In this document: positions 28,352 to 39,742 of the stretch, in pieces
Layout: every line of letters starts with the position of its first letter
How positions within the stretch are numbered: position 1 is the stretch's first letter
NCBI RefSeq assembly: GCF_012275515.1
Contig: NZ_JAAZQL010000004.1
Span: 434,001 to 498,000, forward strand
Reading direction: 5' to 3'
Length of the DNA stretch: 64,000 bases
Origin: Novosphingobium sp. SG707
GTDB taxonomy: Bacteria; Pseudomonadota; Alphaproteobacteria; Sphingomonadales; Sphingomonadaceae
Position numbers and translations under genes: made by a program
The notes under the pieces: generated by a model
What the model was told of the DNA's origin: nothing
What the model saw: the letters and a program-made list of their open reading frames with translations, nothing else
The model's database searches: none

Positions 28352-28696
28352 ATGGCGCGCGTAACCGTTGAAGATTGTGTCGACAAGATCCCCAACCGCT
28401 TCGATCTCGTGCTGCTGGCTGCCCAGCGCGCGCGCGAAATCTCGGGCGGTGCGGAACTGACGCTCGAACGCGATCGTGATAAAAACCCGGTGGTGGCCCT
28501 GCGCGAAATCGCAGAGGAAACCGTCCGTCCCAAGATCCTCAAGGAATCGCTGATCACCTCGATGCAGCGCGTCCTGCCTGACGATGATGATGAAGTCGAT
28601 GACATCGGCTCGCTCTCGCAAAGCGCCGAGGCGCTGCGCATCACGGCGGCGGCTCCGGTGCGTAACACCTCGCTGGGCGGGGATTACGACGGCTGA
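28352..28696 (+). CDS. rpoZ: RNA polymerase omega subunit
   Basis: 114 residues. [30 protein letters not shown] is the omega signature, followed by [14 protein letters not shown]. It supports RNA polymerase assembly by binding beta'. ACGGAG lies 5 nt before the ATG. The acidic DDDDEVDD tail is usual in alphaproteobacteria. It ends before a strong hairpin. Confidence 0.96.
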   Translation: MARVTVEDCVDKIPNRFDLVLLAAQRAREISGGAELTLERDRDKNPVVALREIAEETVRPKILKESLITSMQRVLPDDDDEVDDIGSLSQSAEALRITAAAPVRNTSLGGDYDG

Positions 28697-28720
28697 TTTC
28701 ATCGCATTGGCGATTAAGAC

Positions 28721-28760
28721 AAAAGGCCCCGGAAGAGCTTCGGCTTTTCCGGGGCCTTTT
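28721..28760. terminator. Bidirectional terminator between rpoZ and ftsH
   Basis: Long stem AAAAGGCCCCGGAA / TTTTCCGGGGCCTTTT with a GAGCTTCGGC-type loop and T-rich flanks on both sides. Lies between convergent genes. Confidence 0.88.
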
Positions 28761-28846
28761 GTTTTGAGCCTTCGTCGATAGGCCCCCAAAGAAAAGGCCC
28801 CGCTGTTGTTGCCAGCGAGGCCCATTTTCGCAACCAAGGCAGCTTT

Positions 28847-30796
<1,950 letters not shown>

Positions 30797-30824
30797 CGAG
30801 GGGCGCGTCCTTTCACACCCATGT

Positions 30825-30852
30825 AATGTAGGGCGGCGGGGCTGAATCGCAA
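30825..30852 (-). promoter_or_regulatory. Promoter of ftsH
   Basis: Minus-strand TTGCGA (30847-30852), 16-bp spacer and TACATT (30825-30830), about 30 nt upstream of the ftsH start. Confidence 0.55.
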
Positions 30853-30898
30853 GCTGGGGAAGGTGTATATTCCGATCGAGTTTACCGATCAGAAGCGA

Positions 30899-31504
30899 TT
30901 ATCCCCGCGAAAGCAGATAGACCGCATGTTCCGCGCGCCAGGTTGCCATCGCGGGGCTGATCAGGCTGTCGCCGTTCAAATACCACGCGCCTTCCACCTT
31001 CAGCCCGCGCTGGGCCACGAAATCGCGGAAATCGGCGATGGTCAGGTGGTGGATGTTGGGCGTTTCATACCAACCCACCGGCAACAGCCGCGTCACCGGC
31101 ATCCGCCCGCGCCACAACAGATCGCTGCGCACCCGCCAATGGCCGAAATTGGGAAAGGACACAAAGGCCCGCCGCCCGATCCTCAGCAATTCCTCCAACA
31201 CCATGTCGGGCCGCTTGGTGGTCTGCAAGGTCTGACTCAGGATCGCGTAATCGAAACTGGCATCGGGATAGAGCGCCAGATCGGTGTCCGCGTCGCCCTG
31301 AATGGCCGAAAGCCCATGGCCCACGCATTCGGCCACATTATGCGGGTCGATCTCCAGCCCGCGCACATCACAGCCCCGCTCATCGCGCAGCGCCGCCATC
31401 AGCGTGCCATCGCCGCAGCCCACATCCAGCACCTTCGCCCCCGGCGCCACATGCCCGGCGATCACCGCCAGATCGGGGCGTAAATTTGCCATAATCCGGT
31501 TCAT
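30899..31504 (-). CDS. metW: Methionine biosynthesis protein MetW
   Basis: 201 residues with a SAM-binding fold ([15 protein letters not shown]). Conserved MetW segments are [32 protein letters not shown] and [11 protein letters not shown]. MetW works with MetX in homoserine acylation or methionine synthesis. It overlaps metX by 4 bp (ATGA), the usual metX-metW arrangement. Confidence 0.95.
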   Translation of the reverse strand: MNRIMANLRPDLAVIAGHVAPGAKVLDVGCGDGTLMAALRDERGCDVRGLEIDPHNVAECVGHGLSAIQGDADTDLALYPDASFDYAILSQTLQTTKRPDMVLEELLRIGRRAFVSFPNFGHWRVRSDLLWRGRMPVTRLLPVGWYETPNIHHLTIADFRDFVAQRGLKVEGAWYLNGDSLISPAMATWRAEHAVYLLSRG

Positions 31505-32622
31505 CGGCTCAAAAATCCCGTAATCACCCGGTCGAGCGCGGGCACATCGAGCAGGAAGCTGTCATGCCCATAGGGCGCAGCCAGTTCCATAAAGGACACC
31601 GGCGCCCCGGCGGCATTGACCGCATGGGCGATCTTGCGCGATTCGGCGGTGGGATAGAGCCAGTCGGTGTCGAAACTGACCACACAGAAACGCGCCGTTA
31701 CCCCGGCAAAGGCTTCGGACAGGCGGGTGGTATGGTCTGCCCCGAACCGCTCCTCGGAAACATCGAAATAGCTCATCGCGCGGGTGATATAGAGATAGGA
31801 ATTGGCGTCGAACCGGCCGGTAAAGCTGCTGCCCTGATAGCGCAGATAGCTTTCCACCTGAAAATCCGCGCCAAAGCCAAAGCTTTTCGCGTCCCTGTCC
31901 TGAAGCCGCCGCCCGAATTTCTCCGACAGCGTTGCTTCCGACAGATAGGTGATATGCGCCGCCATCCGCGCCACCGCCAGCCCCGCATCCGGCGCCCGAC
32001 CCGTGCCGTAATAGGCCCCGCCCTGCCAATCGGGATCGGCCATGATCGCCTGCCGCCCCACCTCCTGAAACGCGATATTCTGCACCGGCATCACCGCCGT
32101 GGTGGCCAGCAGCAGCACTCGCGCCACGCGCTCGGGCCAATGGATCGAGAGCGAGAGCGCCTGCATCCCGCCCATCGAACCGCCCACAACCGCATAAAGC
32201 CGCTCCACCCCCAGATGGTCGAGCAGCGCCATATGCGCGCGCACCATGTCACGGATGGTGATGACGGGAAAACGCAGCCCATAGGGCTGGCCATCGGGGG
32301 CAAGGCTGCCCGGCCCGGTCGTGCCCATGCAGGAGCCCAGCACATTGGGGCAGATGACGTAAAAGCGGTCGGTGTCGATCGGCTTGCCCGGTCCTACCAT
32401 CTTGCTCCACCACCCCGGCTTGCCGGTGATGGGATGCGGGCTGGCGACATATTGATCGCCCGTGGTGGCGTGACAGATCAGGATCGCATTGTCGCGCGCA
32501 TCATTGAGCGCGCCATAGGTTTCAAACGCGATCCGCACGCCTTCAAGGCTCTGTCCGCCATCCAGCGGCAGCGGATCGGGCAGGTCATAGGTTTGCGAAC
32601 AGGACGTAAAGAGGCTGGCCAT
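31501..32622 (-). CDS. metX: Homoserine O-acetyltransferase
   Basis: 373 residues, an alpha/beta-hydrolase acyltransferase. Nucleophile elbow VGGSMGGMQ, the [12 protein letters not shown] motif, and late Asp and His (GHDSFLLD) complete the triad. It acylates homoserine (acetyl or succinyl donor cannot be told by eye) in methionine synthesis. I start at [13 protein letters not shown], where homology begins, although no good RBS precedes it; the frame stays open 17 codons further up. Divergent from hisC. Confidence 0.94.
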   Translation of the reverse strand: MASLFTSCSQTYDLPDPLPLDGGQSLEGVRIAFETYGALNDARDNAILICHATTGDQYVASPHPITGKPGWWSKMVGPGKPIDTDRFYVICPNVLGSCMGTTGPGSLAPDGQPYGLRFPVITIRDMVRAHMALLDHLGVERLYAVVGGSMGGMQALSLSIHWPERVARVLLLATTAVMPVQNIAFQEVGRQAIMADPDWQGGAYYGTGRAPDAGLAVARMAAHITYLSEATLSEKFGRRLQDRDAKSFGFGADFQVESYLRYQGSSFTGRFDANSYLYITRAMSYFDVSEERFGADHTTRLSEAFAGVTARFCVVSFDTDWLYPTAESRKIAHAVNAAGAPVSFMELAAPYGHDSFLLDVPALDRVITGFLSR

Positions 32623-32723
32623 TATGCGCGTTGAATTGGGGGCTGATGCGCGCGAAGTCAACGGGAAGTCCATGCGTCACCCCCTGTCATTTCGCCCCAT
32701 GTTCGGCTAAGGGCCGCGCCATC

Positions 32724-33821
32724 ATGACCAAACTTCCCACCCCCAAGCCCTGGATCAGCGCGATCCACGCCTATGTCCCCGGCAAGTCCAAGGGCAAGGA
32801 CGGCAGGCCGTTGACCAAGCTTTCGGCCAATGAAAACCCGCTGGGCACGTCGGCTGCGGCGCTGGCGGCGCGCGATGCGGCGGCGGCCCCGGCGCTCTAT
32901 CCCGATCCCGACAGCAATGCTCTGCGCGCCGCCTTGGGGCAATTGCACGGCATTCCCGCCGCCCGCATCGTGATGGGCACCGGGTCGGACGAGATCCTGC
33001 ATATTGCCGCGCAGGCCTATGCCGGACCGGGGGACGAGATCATCTATGTCCGCTATGGTTTCAGCGTCTATGACATTGCCGCGCGCCGCTGCGGCGCAAC
33101 GCCGATTGTCGCGCCGGACGCCGATTACGGCACCGATGTCGATGCGCTGCTGGCGCTGGTGACGGAACGGACGCGGGTGGTCTTTGTCGCCAATCCGAAC
33201 AATCCGACCGGTTCCTTCCTGCCGAAGGGCGAAATCGCCCGCCTCCATGCCGCGCTGCCATCCGATGTGCTGCTGGTGCTGGATCAGGCCTATGGCGAAT
33301 ATGTCGATCCGGCGGATGAAGATGGCGCGATGGCGCTGGCGGAATCGGCGGACAACGTGCTGGTCACACGTACCTTTTCCAAGATCTATGGTCTGGCGGG
33401 CGAGCGTTTGGGCTGGGGCACGGGGGCCGATCACATTATCGACGCCCTCAACCGCATTCGCGGGCCGTTCAACCTCTCGAACACCGCACAGGCAATGGGC
33501 CTTGCGGCCGTTGCCGATCAGGCGTTTGTCGTGGCCAGCCGCGAGCATAATGCCGCCACCCGCGCGCGTTTTGTCGAGCGGCTTGAGGCGCTGGGAAATC
33601 AGGGCGTGCGCCCGCTGCCCAGCCAAGCCAATTTCGTGCTGATCCTGTTCGAAGGCGCGCTGGAGGCAGAGACGGTCTATAACGGCCTGATGGACATCGG
33701 CTATATCACCCGCTGGCTGCCCAATCAGGGCCTGCCGCACGGGCTTCGCATCACCATCGGCAGCCAGGCGCAGATGGATGAAATCGCGGATGAAATCACC
33801 CGTCTGGTGCGAGGCGCATAA
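32724..33821 (+). CDS. hisC: Histidinol-phosphate / aromatic aminotransferase
   Basis: 365-residue class II aminotransferase. PLP-site features: NPNNPTG, DQAYGEY, the Schiff-base lysine in [15 protein letters not shown], and a C-terminal Arg in LRITIG. Directly followed by tyrC (2 bp apart), so it probably also transaminates prephenate or arogenate-pathway intermediates in Tyr/Phe synthesis besides histidinol phosphate. Confidence 0.93.
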   Translation: MTKLPTPKPWISAIHAYVPGKSKGKDGRPLTKLSANENPLGTSAAALAARDAAAAPALYPDPDSNALRAALGQLHGIPAARIVMGTGSDEILHIAAQAYAGPGDEIIYVRYGFSVYDIAARRCGATPIVAPDADYGTDVDALLALVTERTRVVFVANPNNPTGSFLPKGEIARLHAALPSDVLLVLDQAYGEYVDPADEDGAMALAESADNVLVTRTFSKIYGLAGERLGWGTGADHIIDALNRIRGPFNLSNTAQAMGLAAVADQAFVVASREHNAATRARFVERLEALGNQGVRPLPSQANFVLILFEGALEAETVYNGLMDIGYITRWLPNQGLPHGLRITIGSQAQMDEIADEITRLVRGA

Positions 33822-33823
33822 AG

Positions 33824-34732
33824 ATGTCCTTTGCCAAAATCGCCATCATCGGCTTGGGGCTTCAGGGCGGCTCGATCGGTCTTGCGGTTCAGCAATATCT
33901 GCCCAAAATCGCCACCTCAGGCTATGACCGCGACCCGGCAACCCGCGCGCGGGCAGCCGAACGCGGATTGGTGGGCCATGTGGCCGAAACCGCCGTGGAG
34001 GCCGTGCAAGACGCCGATCTGGTGATCTTCTGCGTGCCGCTGGGCGCGATGGGCGATGCGGCGCGGGAATGCGCGCCCGGCCTGCGTGGCGATGCTATCA
34101 TTTCCGATGTCGGTTCTTCAAAGGAAGCGGTCGCCAAAGTGCTGGGCGAGGTGCTGCCCAACCACACGATCATCCCGGCCCACCCGGTCGCGGGCACCGA
34201 AAATTCCGGCCCTGACGCCGGTTTCGCCAGCCTGTTCGAAGGCCGCTGGTGCATCATCACCCCGGCCGAGGGCACCGATCCCTTCGAGCTCGAGCGCCTC
34301 TCCGTGCTGTGGCAGGCCATCGGCGCGCGGGTGGAAATCATGGCCCCCGCGCATCACGATCGCGTGCTGGCCGTGACCAGCCACCTGCCGCACCTTATCG
34401 CATACACAATCGTGGGCACTGCGGGCGACCTCGAAGAAGTGACCCAAAACGAAGTCATCAAATATTCCGCAGGCGGCTTTCGCGATTTCACCCGCATCGC
34501 CGCGTCGGACCCCACCATGTGGCGCGATGTCTTCCTCTATAACCGCGACGCCGTCCTCCACATGCTGCAGGTGTTCACCGAAGACCTGACCGAGCTGCAA
34601 AAGGCGATCCGCCTTGGCGATGGCGAAAAACTGTTCGACCATTTCACCCGCACCCGCGCGATCCGCCGCTCGATCATCGAACAGGGGCAGGATGTGGCCA
34701 GCGCCAATTTCGGGCGGGATGGGAAGGTTTAA
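33824..34732 (+). CDS. tyrC: Prephenate/arogenate (cyclohexadienyl) dehydrogenase
   Basis: 302 residues. N-terminal Rossmann domain (IIGLGLQGGSIGLAV) and C-terminal helical dimerisation domain. Catalytic and substrate motifs seen: ISDVGSSKEAV, AHPVAGTENSGP, SHLPHLIAY and GGFRDFTRIAASDPTMWRD. It makes the tyrosine precursor by oxidative decarboxylation. Paired with hisC and followed by repeat copy D. Confidence 0.93.
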   Translation: MSFAKIAIIGLGLQGGSIGLAVQQYLPKIATSGYDRDPATRARAAERGLVGHVAETAVEAVQDADLVIFCVPLGAMGDAARECAPGLRGDAIISDVGSSKEAVAKVLGEVLPNHTIIPAHPVAGTENSGPDAGFASLFEGRWCIITPAEGTDPFELERLSVLWQAIGARVEIMAPAHHDRVLAVTSHLPHLIAYTIVGTAGDLEEVTQNEVIKYSAGGFRDFTRIAASDPTMWRDVFLYNRDAVLHMLQVFTEDLTELQKAIRLGDGEKLFDHFTRTRAIRRSIIEQGQDVASANFGRDGKV

Positions 34733-34740
34733 GGGGGTTT

Positions 34741-35016
34741 AAGGGAGTTATAAATGCGAGGGATGATTTTAGATAACCGATTTGTCGAGACAAATCGGTT
34801 GGCCCCTCGCGCTCCCATTACTGTCTTTGTCGCGCATGGGGTTCGACGTTTTGTGTCGGACGCACCGCCTGCAAATTAAAAGCCTGCGCCGCAAACAAGG
34901 GTAACCCCACCGCGCCGCAGGCTTTCAAATCCATCGCCCAAACAAACCTGATACCCTCCAGCACCACCCCATTAACGGGATTGCAAAGGGCCCCCGCCCT
35001 TTGCCCGCCGGAGGCA
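34741..35016. repeat. Composite intergenic repeat, copy D
   Basis: A 276-bp copy, the longest. It keeps the GCTCCCATTA, GTCTTTGTCGCGCATGGGG, GTGTCGGACGC, CGCGCCGCAGGCTTT and CCCCATTAACGGGATTGC modules of copy C. In place of the palindrome of B and C it has a different hairpin, AACCGATTTG (34775-34784) / CAAATCGGTT (34791-34800). It fills the convergent gap between tyrC and plsC and probably terminates both. Confidence 0.85.
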
Positions 35017-35025
35017 AAATCTTCC

Positions 35026-35733
35026 CTAATCATTCAACGCATTAATCGCCGCCTTGACCCGCGCCTCGATCTCCTCACGCGGCAGACCGGCCGGAATCAC
35101 TTCACCAAAGCGATAGGTCACCGTCCCGCGCCTTTTCCAGAAGCCGTGCAGCAGCGGGCCCGAATTGACAGCCACCGGCACCACCGGCAGCCCGATCATC
35201 TTATACAGCCCGGCAAACCCGGCCTGAGGCGCAGGCTGGGTGCCGTGGCGCACGCGGGTGCCTTCGGGAAAGATCGCCAGCGGGCGGTTTTGCTGCGACA
35301 AGCCGCGCGCGGCCGAAACCATCGCGCGCAGGGCCTTGGCACCCTGATCGCGTTCGACCGGGACAAGGCCGTACAGCCCCGCCGCCCGGCCCCACAGGGG
35401 CACGCGCAGCAGTTCGACCTTGGCGAACACCGCCGGAAAGGGCAGCAGCGTGGGCAGGTCAATCGCCTCGAACATGCTTTCATGTTTCAGCGCGACAAAG
35501 ACCGGGCCCGAAGGCACCGTGCCCTCGATCACCACCTTGGTCCCCATGATATGCACCACGCCCCAACGGTGCATGTTCGACCATCGGGTGCAGATCCAGA
35601 TCGCCCCTTCGCGCCCGCCAAACGCGATGAAGAAGGGAATCGTCAGCCCCATCAGGACCGAGCAGGTGTAGAAAAACAAAGAGAAGGCAATCGAGCGCAA
35701 TGCGTTGCCGATGCCCAGCGGCGATTTATTCAT
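35026..35733 (-). CDS. plsC: 1-acyl-sn-glycerol-3-phosphate acyltransferase
   Basis: 235 residues. Acyltransferase block I is KHESMFEAID (a His-x4-Glu version common in alphaproteobacteria) and block III is FPEGTRVRHG. An N-terminal membrane helix lies at about 12-38. It makes phosphatidic acid in phospholipid synthesis. I start at MNKSPLG with AAAGG upstream. It lies 1 bp after the YdcF-type gene in the ftsE-ftsX-ydcF-plsC cluster. Confidence 0.92.
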   Translation of the reverse strand: MNKSPLGIGNALRSIAFSLFFYTCSVLMGLTIPFFIAFGGREGAIWICTRWSNMHRWGVVHIMGTKVVIEGTVPSGPVFVALKHESMFEAIDLPTLLPFPAVFAKVELLRVPLWGRAAGLYGLVPVERDQGAKALRAMVSAARGLSQQNRPLAIFPEGTRVRHGTQPAPQAGFAGLYKMIGLPVVPVAVNSGPLLHGFWKRRGTVTYRFGEVIPAGLPREEIEARVKAAINALND

Positions 35734-35734
35734 A

Positions 35735-36265
35735 TCAACCTTTTCCGATATGCCACAGGCGCCGCAACACGAACTTGCTGTATTCGGCAAACAGGATGCC
35801 CAGCGAGGGCCGTGTCGGCACCGCGTCTTCTGTCAGTTCCACGTCGGCCGGGATGGTCTGGCGCAATTCCCATGCGGCGCGGCGCATATGCCAGTCCGAG
35901 GTCACCAGCCGCACCCGGCGCAACCCGTGGCGTTTGATCCATTGGGCCGATTCGCGCGCATTGGAGCGCGTATCGACCGATTCGTAGCCCAGCGTGATGC
36001 AGCAGGCCAGCAGGGCCGCGCTCATCTTGTACTGCGCGGCCAGTTCGCCCGGCTTCACCTCCGGGTCCACGCCCGAAATCAGCAGGCGCGGCGCCACGCC
36101 ATCGCGCAGCAGATCCAGCCCCCGCGCGATCCGCCCCTCGCCGCCGGTCAGCACGATGATGCCATCGGCCTTGGCGATCGGCGCGGGCTGGGGCTGAAAC
36201 GCGGCGAAACCGGCAAAGCCCAGCGCCCAGACCGTGAGCAGCAGCGCAAGGAGGCGGCGCAGCAT
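35735..36265 (-). CDS. YdcF/ElyC/SanA-family (DUF218) protein
   Basis: 176 residues. N-terminal membrane anchor (about 5-24), then a DUF218 domain (GIIVLTGGEGRIARGLDLL, LLISGVDP, VTSDWHMRRA). Relatives act in envelope integrity and peptidoglycan or vancomycin resistance. It follows ftsX without a gap and precedes plsC, suggesting an envelope/division operon. Confidence 0.88.
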   Translation of the reverse strand: MLRRLLALLLTVWALGFAGFAAFQPQPAPIAKADGIIVLTGGEGRIARGLDLLRDGVAPRLLISGVDPEVKPGELAAQYKMSAALLACCITLGYESVDTRSNARESAQWIKRHGLRRVRLVTSDWHMRRAAWELRQTIPADVELTEDAVPTRPSLGILFAEYSKFVLRRLWHIGKG

Positions 36266-37324
36266 CTAAAGCATCCTTCGCAGCGCGATCAGCACGGAAA
36301 GCCGCGCCGTCAGCATGGCCAGCACCACCGCCGCCACCGGCACCAGCGCCACCACCGCCCAGTCGAGCGGCCGCAGCACCCCGCCGGCCAGCAGCCCCGC
36401 GCCCAGCCCGGCGAAACGCGCACCCAGCACCATCACCGCAATCTGGCCCAGCACCATGCCCACCAGACTGCCCAAGGTGGCGTCCATGCCCATCGAGCGC
36501 TGGAAAATGCGCGCGATCTGGGCATCGGTGCCGCCCAGATTATGCACGATCTCAATCGTTCGCCGATGCGTGCCCAGCGCCGAGCGCGCCGAGAGCAGCA
36601 CCGCCGCCGTCAGCGCCAGCGCCAGCAGGCCGATCATCGAGAGCGCCAGCCAGCGCAGCGAATCCATCGCCTCGAACACCGGGGCCAGCCAATGCGATTG
36701 CGCATCCACCCGCGCCCCCGGCGCCACCCGGCCCAGCGCCGCGCGCAGGGCAGCGATGCGTGCACCATTGGCTGCCCCGTCAATCCGCACGTCGATCATC
36801 GCGGGCACGGGCACCATATCGCCATCGCTCATCCCCGCGCCCAACCATGGCACGAGCAGTTGGTCCAGCTCCGCCTGGGGCACCACGCGGGCCGAAATCA
36901 CGCCCGGCACGCCCAACAGCGCCTTTTGCGCGGCCTGCGCCTGCGCGGCGCGGACGGGGGCCTGCGCCTCAATGATCTGAACGCTGACCCCTCCGGCCAG
37001 ATCCAGCGCGGCGGCATTGGCGATGTTGCGCAGCGCAAGGCCCGTGGCCGCCGCGATCACCGTGATCGTCACCATGATCGCGATCACCCATGGCGTCGGC
37101 CCCGACAGCCGCGCCTGAGGCACGAGCACGCCCTCGCCCCCGCTGCCAAAGGCGCGCCAGCCCGCCAGCTTGCCCTCGCCGCTGCCCGAAAGAGCGGCGC
37201 GGCCCGAGAACCACCCACGACGCGGCGCGGCAGGCGCAGGATCGACAGGCCCGCCGGTGGGCGCCAGCGGCCGGTGCGGGATCTGCACCTGTTCATCGTC
37301 GAGATTCATGCCTGGCAGGTTCAT
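36266..37324 (-). CDS. ftsX: Cell division protein FtsX
   Basis: 352 residues. A long Pro/Arg-rich cytoplasmic N-terminus precedes four membrane helices (about 88-110 and three in the C-terminal 150 residues) with an extracytoplasmic domain between the first two. The GTHRRTIEIVHNLGGTDAQIARIFQ motif is typical of FtsX. With FtsE it couples ATP use to control of peptidoglycan hydrolases at the septum. It overlaps ftsE by 4 bp. Confidence 0.9.
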   Translation of the reverse strand: MNLPGMNLDDEQVQIPHRPLAPTGGPVDPAPAAPRRGWFSGRAALSGSGEGKLAGWRAFGSGGEGVLVPQARLSGPTPWVIAIMVTITVIAAATGLALRNIANAAALDLAGGVSVQIIEAQAPVRAAQAQAAQKALLGVPGVISARVVPQAELDQLLVPWLGAGMSDGDMVPVPAMIDVRIDGAANGARIAALRAALGRVAPGARVDAQSHWLAPVFEAMDSLRWLALSMIGLLALALTAAVLLSARSALGTHRRTIEIVHNLGGTDAQIARIFQRSMGMDATLGSLVGMVLGQIAVMVLGARFAGLGAGLLAGGVLRPLDWAVVALVPVAAVVLAMLTARLSVLIALRRML

Positions 37325-38046
37325 GGCTGGGCATTCTCCCGGCGCGGGGGATAGCGCAGCGCCCCGGTCGGGTCCGACATTCGCCCCCGGTCCAGCCGCA
37401 TAATCAGGCTGCCTGGCACTTTCTGCAGCAGGTGCAGATCGTGGGTGGCCACCACCACGGTCGTGCCGAGCCGGTTGAGCGCCTCGAACAGGCGCAGCAG
37501 CTTGATCGCCATTTCGGGATCGACGTTGCCGGTCGGTTCGTCGGCCACCAGCAGTTCGGGCCGCCCGATCACCGCGCGCGCGATGGCCACGCGCTGCTGC
37601 TCACCGCCCGAGAGCGTGGCCGGGCGCGCGCCCATCCGGTCGGCCAGGCCCACCCATTCGAGCATATCCTTGACCGGCTGCACCACATCGCGTTCGGGCA
37701 CCCCCGCCACGCGCAGCGGCAGCGCCACATTGTCGAAGGCCGAGAGATGCGGCACCAGCCGGTAATCCTGATAGACCACCCCGATCCGCCGCCGAAATCC
37801 CGGCAGGCGATGACGCGGCAGGGTGATCGCATCGGTGCCGAACAGGCTGATCATCCCGCGCGAGGGGCGCTGGGCCAGATAGAGCATGCGCAGCAGCGAG
37901 GACTTACCCGCGCCGCTGGCCCCGGTCAGAAAATAGAAATGGCCCGCATGAAGCGTGAAACCGACATCGCACAGCACCTCGCGGTCGGGGCCATAGCGCA
38001 GGCCCACATTGTCGAAGCGGGCGATTTCTCCTGCTATGCCCGTCAT
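37321..38046 (-). CDS. ftsE: Cell division ATP-binding protein FtsE
   Basis: 241-residue ABC ATPase. Walker A GASGAGKSS, Q-loop VYQDYRLVPHLSAFDNVALP, signature LSGGEQQRVAIARA, Walker B LLVADEPTGNVD and switch His (ATHDL). I start at MTGIAGEI with GGGAG upstream. It pairs with FtsX. Amidase activation by FtsEX usually needs an EnvC-like LytM factor; the degenerate LytM protein at 9678-10748 is a possible partner in this organism. Confidence 0.94.
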   Translation of the reverse strand: MTGIAGEIARFDNVGLRYGPDREVLCDVGFTLHAGHFYFLTGASGAGKSSLLRMLYLAQRPSRGMISLFGTDAITLPRHRLPGFRRRIGVVYQDYRLVPHLSAFDNVALPLRVAGVPERDVVQPVKDMLEWVGLADRMGARPATLSGGEQQRVAIARAVIGRPELLVADEPTGNVDPEMAIKLLRLFEALNRLGTTVVVATHDLHLLQKVPGSLIMRLDRGRMSDPTGALRYPPRRENAQP

Positions 38047-38256
38047 TTGGCTCTCCCACACGCATCGGACGCGGCAATGCATCGGCGCGAAATGCCGTAT
38101 TGCAGGCTTGTAACAGGAGAACGTTCGACCATCGTTTCCCAGCTATAGTACGGCTTTGCCCGCGAAAAAAGGGCGGTGGAAAAATGGCTGTTCGCGCAGC
38201 GGTCGCCCCCTGTTCCCCTTGTGCTGTGCAACGGTTGCATGCTTTAGCTGTGGGCG

Positions 38257-39048
38257 ATGATTATTGCCTGTCCTGCTTGCGCGACACGCTATGCCGTCCC
38301 CGACAGCGCCATCGGGGTCGATGGCCGCACCGTGCGCTGCGCCACCTGCCGCCACAGCTGGTTTCAGGAAGGGCCGGTGATCGAGGTGCCCCCGGCGCCT
38401 GCGCCCGTGGCCCCGGCCCCTGTGGCGCCCGCGCCGCAAGTGGCGCGCCCCGCTGAACAGGCCCCTGCGCCCGCTCCGGTTGCCGCTCCGGCCCCACCCC
38501 CGCCCGCACCCCCGGTTATGGCCGCGCCCCCTCCGGCCCCGGCGGTCGAGCAGGCCCCGCCCCCGATTGCGGACAATTTCGCCGCCACCCCATCCAGCTT
38601 TGCCCATGAGCCGCCGTTTCGCCCGCGCCGCAATCCGGCGCGGATGTGGACGATGCTGGCGGTCGGCTTTGCCCTGATGGCAACGGGCGCGATGGCGGCG
38701 GTCTATCAGTTCGGCCTGCCCACCTGGCTGCCCCTGCCCCAGACGGGGCACAGCGAGCCGGATCTGAAACTGACCTTTCCGGCCGCGCGTCAGGAGCGCC
38801 GCCCGCTCAACAACCAAAACGATTATTTCAACATTTCCGGCACGATCACCAATATCGGCCAGAACCGCCGCAGCGTGCCCAGCCTGATGATCGTGCTGCG
38901 CGATGCGCGCAACCGCGCGGTCTATACGGTTGAGGCCGCGCCGCCCAAGCCGGTGCTGAACCCCGGCGAGAACCTGACCATCAACACCGCGATCGTGGAC
39001 GCGCCGAAAGCGGCGGTCTCGGCCGAGGTGAAATGGAAGGTGAATTGA
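38257..39048 (+). CDS. Zinc-ribbon (MJ0042-type) membrane protein
   Basis: 263 residues. N-terminal zinc ribbon with two CxxC pairs (ACPACATRY, CATCRHSWF), a Pro/Ala-rich linker (about 45-115), one membrane helix (about 128-150) and a C-terminal beta domain of DUF3426 type. Proteins of this layout are common in proteobacteria and their function is unknown. Divergent from ftsE. Confidence 0.8.
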   Translation: MIIACPACATRYAVPDSAIGVDGRTVRCATCRHSWFQEGPVIEVPPAPAPVAPAPVAPAPQVARPAEQAPAPAPVAAPAPPPPAPPVMAAPPPAPAVEQAPPPIADNFAATPSSFAHEPPFRPRRNPARMWTMLAVGFALMATGAMAAVYQFGLPTWLPLPQTGHSEPDLKLTFPAARQERRPLNNQNDYFNISGTITNIGQNRRSVPSLMIVLRDARNRAVYTVEAAPPKPVLNPGENLTINTAIVDAPKAAVSAEVKWKVN

Positions 39049-39160
39049 AACAAATTTTCCACAAGTTCGATTCAGCGCTTGGCAAGCTCAAACTCCTCTG
39101 TTAGGGGCGCCCTCCTACCCCACTGATAGGCCAGAGCTTCTGGCAAATCAGACACGGATT

Positions 39161-39247
39161 GCGGTCGTGGCGGAATTGGTAGACGCGCAACGTTGAGGTC
39201 GTTGTGGGTGAAAACCCGTGGAAGTTCGAGTCTTCTCGACCGCACCA
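39161..39247 (+). tRNA. tRNA-Leu (anticodon GAG)
   Basis: 87 nt with encoded CCA. Acceptor stem GCGGTCG/CGACCGC; anticodon stem CAACG/CGTTG around loop TTGAGGT gives GAG; a long variable arm (TGGGTGAAAACCCGT) as expected for leucine; T-arm GTTCGAGTC. Remnants of a mobile element begin just past its 3' end. Confidence 0.97.
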
Positions 39248-39370
39248 ATATCCTTTGATTTCAAAGGATAAATTCGGGGGAATGGCACAGTGTGGCACAC
39301 TGCCATTCCCCGAGTATGCTGTGAAGCGTTCCTAAATCGAGATGTTTTTAGCCGAGAATGGCTTGCCGAC

Positions 39371-39595
39371 CTATCGAATGATGCGGGGGCGGCCACCGTG
39401 CCGGCGTGGTAAATCGCTGCTGGCTCTCGCCCATTCCCTCGCGACCTCAGGAAGCCACCTCGGCCGAGCCAAGGCGGAAACCCGTGGTGGCAGCTTTTCA
39501 GGGCATTGGGAAACCATCCGGCAGATGGTGCTTTCGGAATAGCCCAGGAATTTCGACAACTCCCTCGGTGTCCAGAGGTGATCCTCCTCAGTCAT
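39371..39595 (-). CDS. AlpA-like helix-turn-helix protein
   Basis: 74 residues. An HTH of excisionase/AlpA type (WTPRELSKFLGYSESTICRMV) and a basic C-terminus. In sphingomonad integrative elements such a gene follows a DUF2274 gene, exactly the order here, 6 bp apart. It could regulate excision. GAGG lies just before the ATG. It is 124 bp from tRNA-Leu; no integrase gene remains nearby. Confidence 0.7.
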   Translation of the reverse strand: MTEEDHLWTPRELSKFLGYSESTICRMVSQCPEKLPPRVSALARPRWLPEVAREWARASSDLPRRHGGRPRIIR

Positions 39596-39601
39596 CCACC
39601 T

Positions 39602-39742
39602 CTATGCCTCAGCGGTCTTGCGCATCTTGGCAAATGCACGATCACTTTCGAGGAATGCTGCCAGCATCGCCGGTATCAGTTCGGTGACGGATTCCTCCCG
39701 GCCATATGCCTCGGCATACAGCGTCGCATATTGCTGCAGCGA
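39602..39742 (-). pseudogene. DUF2274 gene, 3' remnant
   Basis: About 45 codons matching the C-terminal half of DUF2274 proteins (LQQYATLYAEAYGREESV, ELIPAMLAAFLESDRAFA). The 5' half is missing: upstream the sequence switches at about 39740 to the RES-domain gene in another frame. DUF2274 genes sit beside conjugation (trb) genes in sphingomonad integrative elements. Confidence 0.6.

Noticed and set aside
35705..37354. 549-codon plus-strand frame over the YdcF and ftsX genes
   Set aside because: Arg/His/Gln-rich shadow of genuine minus-strand genes.
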